A stretch of 32,487 nucleotides of DNA. Origin: Candidatus Saccharimonadota bacterium (GTDB lineage: Bacteria > Patescibacteriota > Saccharimonadia > Saccharimonadales > UBA4665). This document shows, piece by piece, positions 31,078-32,487 of this stretch; within the stretch, counting starts at the first letter, position 1; every line of letters starts with the position of its first letter. Under the pieces are notes generated by a model. The model was not told where the DNA came from. It saw nothing but the letters and a program-made list of their open reading frames with translations, and did no database searches. The stretch covers positions 1 to 32,487 of the forward strand of contig JAGQNR010000009.1 in the NCBI GenBank assembly GCA_020427985.1, given 5' to 3'. The position numbers were made by a program, and so were the translations under genes.

Positions 31078-31251
31078 TGAGTAGCCTCCCTGTACTTTTG
31101 TGTTTCCGATACCCTACGCCCTAAGCATCTTTGCCTCTGCTTTCACGGTTTTTAGTAGCTCCAGCAGCCAGGGAGATGACAAATATTCTACTGTAGGCTG
31201 TGGATAACTTTTTGCAAAATTATATAATGTTGACATTATTACTTCAATTTC
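31078..31251 (+). promoter_or_regulatory. Intergenic region with heptamer repeat, single DnaA-box-like site and promoter
   Basis: CCGATACCCTACGCCCTAAG (31106-31125) is another member of the heptamer family. TGTGGATAA (31199-31207) is a perfect reverse-strand DnaA box, but only one is seen. TGGATA, a 16-nt spacer and TATAAT (31223-31228) make a likely promoter for the downstream surface protein gene. From about 31200 to 31500 the DNA is clearly more AT-rich than its neighbours. Confidence 0.45.
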
Positions 31252-31524
31252 TTGATAGAACATTTGCTCATTTATACCCAGAATCAACATTTAGCAACAG
31301 AGGTAGAAATATTAAGTTGTAAAAAATGCTTCAAATTCTTGATGAGTCTTATGCAAAATGGACACAAATTTTCGTATACATTTTTTGCTTGTTTGGGGGT
31401 AGTAAGGAAGTCATACTGGCTATCAGGAAACGCCAAAAATCAAAAGGCACATCCAAAACAAAACTTGGCTCTTTCGCAAAAAGCGACAGAAACCAACACA
31501 AACACCTTCAAATCAACCAAATGA
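31252..31524 (+). CDS. Possible leader ORF before the surface protein, up to 90 aa
   Basis: An open frame from a TTG at 31252 ends in TGA at 31522-31524, overlapping the ATG of the surface protein gene (ATGA). The N-terminal part contains SCKKCFKF; the C-terminal part is low-complexity Lys/Thr/Asn/Gln. No Shine-Dalgarno precedes the TTG, and an internal in-frame ATG at 31339 is another option. The next gene has no Shine-Dalgarno or -10 box of its own, so translation coupled to this frame would explain how it starts. It may equally be a non-coding, AT-rich leader. Confidence 0.28.
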   Translation: MIEHLLIYTQNQHLATEVEILSCKKCFKFLMSLMQNGHKFSYTFFACLGVVRKSYWLSGNAKNQKAHPKQNLALSQKATETNTNTFKSTK

Positions 31525-32487
31525 CAAAACCTAAACCCAGATTGCTGGCGATATTCGCCCGTATCCTCTCTCGCTTTACCGTGAGAGACTTTGTCGTTTC
31601 GGCTACGCGAATTGCTCGACCACAGTTGGCTGTGGGGCTTGTTTTGCTCGCCCTACCCCTGTTTTCCCTTACGCACGTAGGCACGTACGTAGGCGTGGGC
31701 AACGACCACGCCTATGCCGCCACCAGTGACAACCTCAACTTCCAAGCCAGGTTAGAAACCGCCGCTGGTGCTATTGCTGCCGACGGCTACTACAACCTCG
31801 AGTTCAAGCTCTACACCACCACTTCTGGTGGTTCTGCCCTCTGGACCGAAACCTACACTGGTGCGAACAAGGTCAGGGTTGCCAATGGCTACATCACAGT
31901 CAACCTTGGCTCACTCACCAGCTTCCCTAGCACCATACCTTGGGACCAACAGCTCTACCTCACCATGAACGTTGGTGGTACTGGTGCGAGTGCTTCTTGG
32001 GACGGAGAAATGAACCCAAGACTAAAGCTCACAGCTGTGCCATACGCCTTCAACGCCAAAACAGCCTCTGAACTTACCAAGAGCAATGTCAGTGGTACTC
32101 TTCTCTCCACTCTCTCCATCCAAGCTCCCACTGGCGGTAACCAACTCTTCCAGATTCCTGACCAGGGAGCAGGGGGAACCTACACACTTCTGACCCAAAA
32201 TACTGCCAACGGAGCATACATCCAAAACCAAAACGGTGCCGCCCAAGCTGCTAACTACTGGATAAATGGTACCGCCCGAGCCGATACCGCCATCATCACC
32301 CCGGCCCTCCGTCCAACTGCCGATGGCACTACAGCTTTCCAGATTCAAAACGCCGCCGGCACGGCAACTGTCATGAATGTCGATACTACAAACGGCACAG
32401 CAACCTTCCAAGCTATAGATACTAACGGTGCTACCATTACTACCAACACTGTCCTGGTCAGAAAGAACGCCGCCGGACAGGCTAACG
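31521..32487 (+). CDS. Large secreted adhesin/fibre-like protein, N-terminal 322 aa (partial, runs off the window)
   Basis: The frame is open to the window edge without a stop. A basic N-terminus (about 1-37) and a hydrophobic stretch (about 38-55, LAVGLVLLALPLFSL), with a likely cleavage region before AYAATSDN (about 69), form a long signal peptide. Residues about 70-200 match a common N-terminal domain of large bacterial surface and fibre proteins: NFQARLETAAG, GYYNLEFKLYTTTSGG, ALWTETYTG, ITVNLGS and the ending PRLKLTAVPYAFNAKTASEL. After that come short repeats of the type FQIQNAAGTATVMNVDTTNG (also LFQIPDQGAGG, YIQNQNGAAQA), as in stalks of long adhesins. Host-cell contact is a reasonable guess for an epibiont. 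Upstream is an overlapping small ORF and an AT-rich leader. Confidence 0.85.
   Translation, partial: MTKPKPRLLAIFARILSRFTVRDFVVSATRIARPQLAVGLVLLALPLFSLTHVGTYVGVGNDHAYAATSDNLNFQARLETAAGAIAADGYYNLEFKLYTTTSGGSALWTETYTGANKVRVANGYITVNLGSLTSFPSTIPWDQQLYLTMNVGGTGASASWDGEMNPRLKLTAVPYAFNAKTASELTKSNVSGTLLSTLSIQAPTGGNQLFQIPDQGAGGTYTLLTQNTANGAYIQNQNGAAQAANYWINGTARADTAIITPALRPTADGTTAFQIQNAAGTATVMNVDTTNGTATFQAIDTNGATITTNTVLVRKNAAGQAN

Noticed and set aside
31199-31207. Perfect DnaA box (reverse strand) next to AT-rich DNA, possible replication origin
   Set aside because: Only one box was found in the region, and no dnaA or dnaN gene is near. A single 9-mer match is expected by chance at this scale and it overlaps a promoter region.
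1-32487. CRISPR array, insertion sequence, prophage or known defence system
   Set aside because: No direct-repeat/spacer array, transposase, integrase, phage structural gene or recognisable defence gene is present.

Overview
The window most likely comes from a Candidatus Saccharibacteria (TM7) or closely related CPR/Patescibacteria chromosome. The evidence is a set of trimmed-down housekeeping proteins (a four-domain S1, a short IF-2, an adenylate kinase with a short lid, a 160-aa metallopeptidase), a DUF5663-type protein, a class II ribonucleotide reductase next to nrdR, a eukaryal-type (type 2) IleRS, very small operons and large secreted surface proteins. UGA is a normal stop here, so this is not the code-25 lineages (Gracilibacteria, Absconditabacteria). 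The taxonomic call is inference from gene content; no 16S rRNA is in the window.

Layout. 1-760: 3' end of 23S rRNA, a long 23S-5S spacer, 5S rRNA and a terminator. 810-1340: an unrecognised protein. 1500-6052: a cell-surface locus with two paralogous WxL-like secreted proteins around a DUF916-like membrane protein that carries a LysM domain, followed by a frameshifted membrane protein. 6063-6777: a small KGG-type basic protein behind a strong palindrome-containing promoter, then structured non-coding DNA. 6778-8062 (minus): a ROK-family protein and an M78-like HExxH protein. 8178-11896: rpsA, infB and a DUF5663-type protein. 11932-15439 (minus): priA, def, fmt. 15535-18245: a winged-helix protein, rpsU, then yqeY-adk-map. 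18246-19059: no convincing intact gene. 19060-21849: ftsA and ftsZ. 21898-25340: nrdR and nrdJ. 25449-25718: a cysteine-free thioredoxin-like protein. 25760-30300: an isoleucine T-box leader followed by an SGNH hydrolase, ileS and a class I amidotransferase. 30643-31076: rplU with a structured leader. 31521-end: the start of a large secreted adhesin-like protein that runs off the window.

Two ways of starting translation are visible. One set of genes (1620, 6205, 8275, 16960, 22012, 22542, 26015 and others) has ordinary Shine-Dalgarno sequences. Another set (810, def, priA, rpsU, yqeY, ftsA, 11207, 25449) has a clear -10 hexamer ending only 6-10 nt before the ATG and no Shine-Dalgarno, as expected of leaderless mRNAs. 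This pattern also corrects the priA start to 15439.

The most interesting items are the isoleucine T-box with a very short specifier hairpin, the leaderless-promoter pattern, the WxL/DUF916/LysM surface locus, the palindromic operator at 6063-6091, the palindrome plus NrdR-box candidate at nrdR, the 109-nt near-complete hairpin after rpsU, and degenerate heptamer (CCCTAAA-like) repeats scattered through the intergenic regions.
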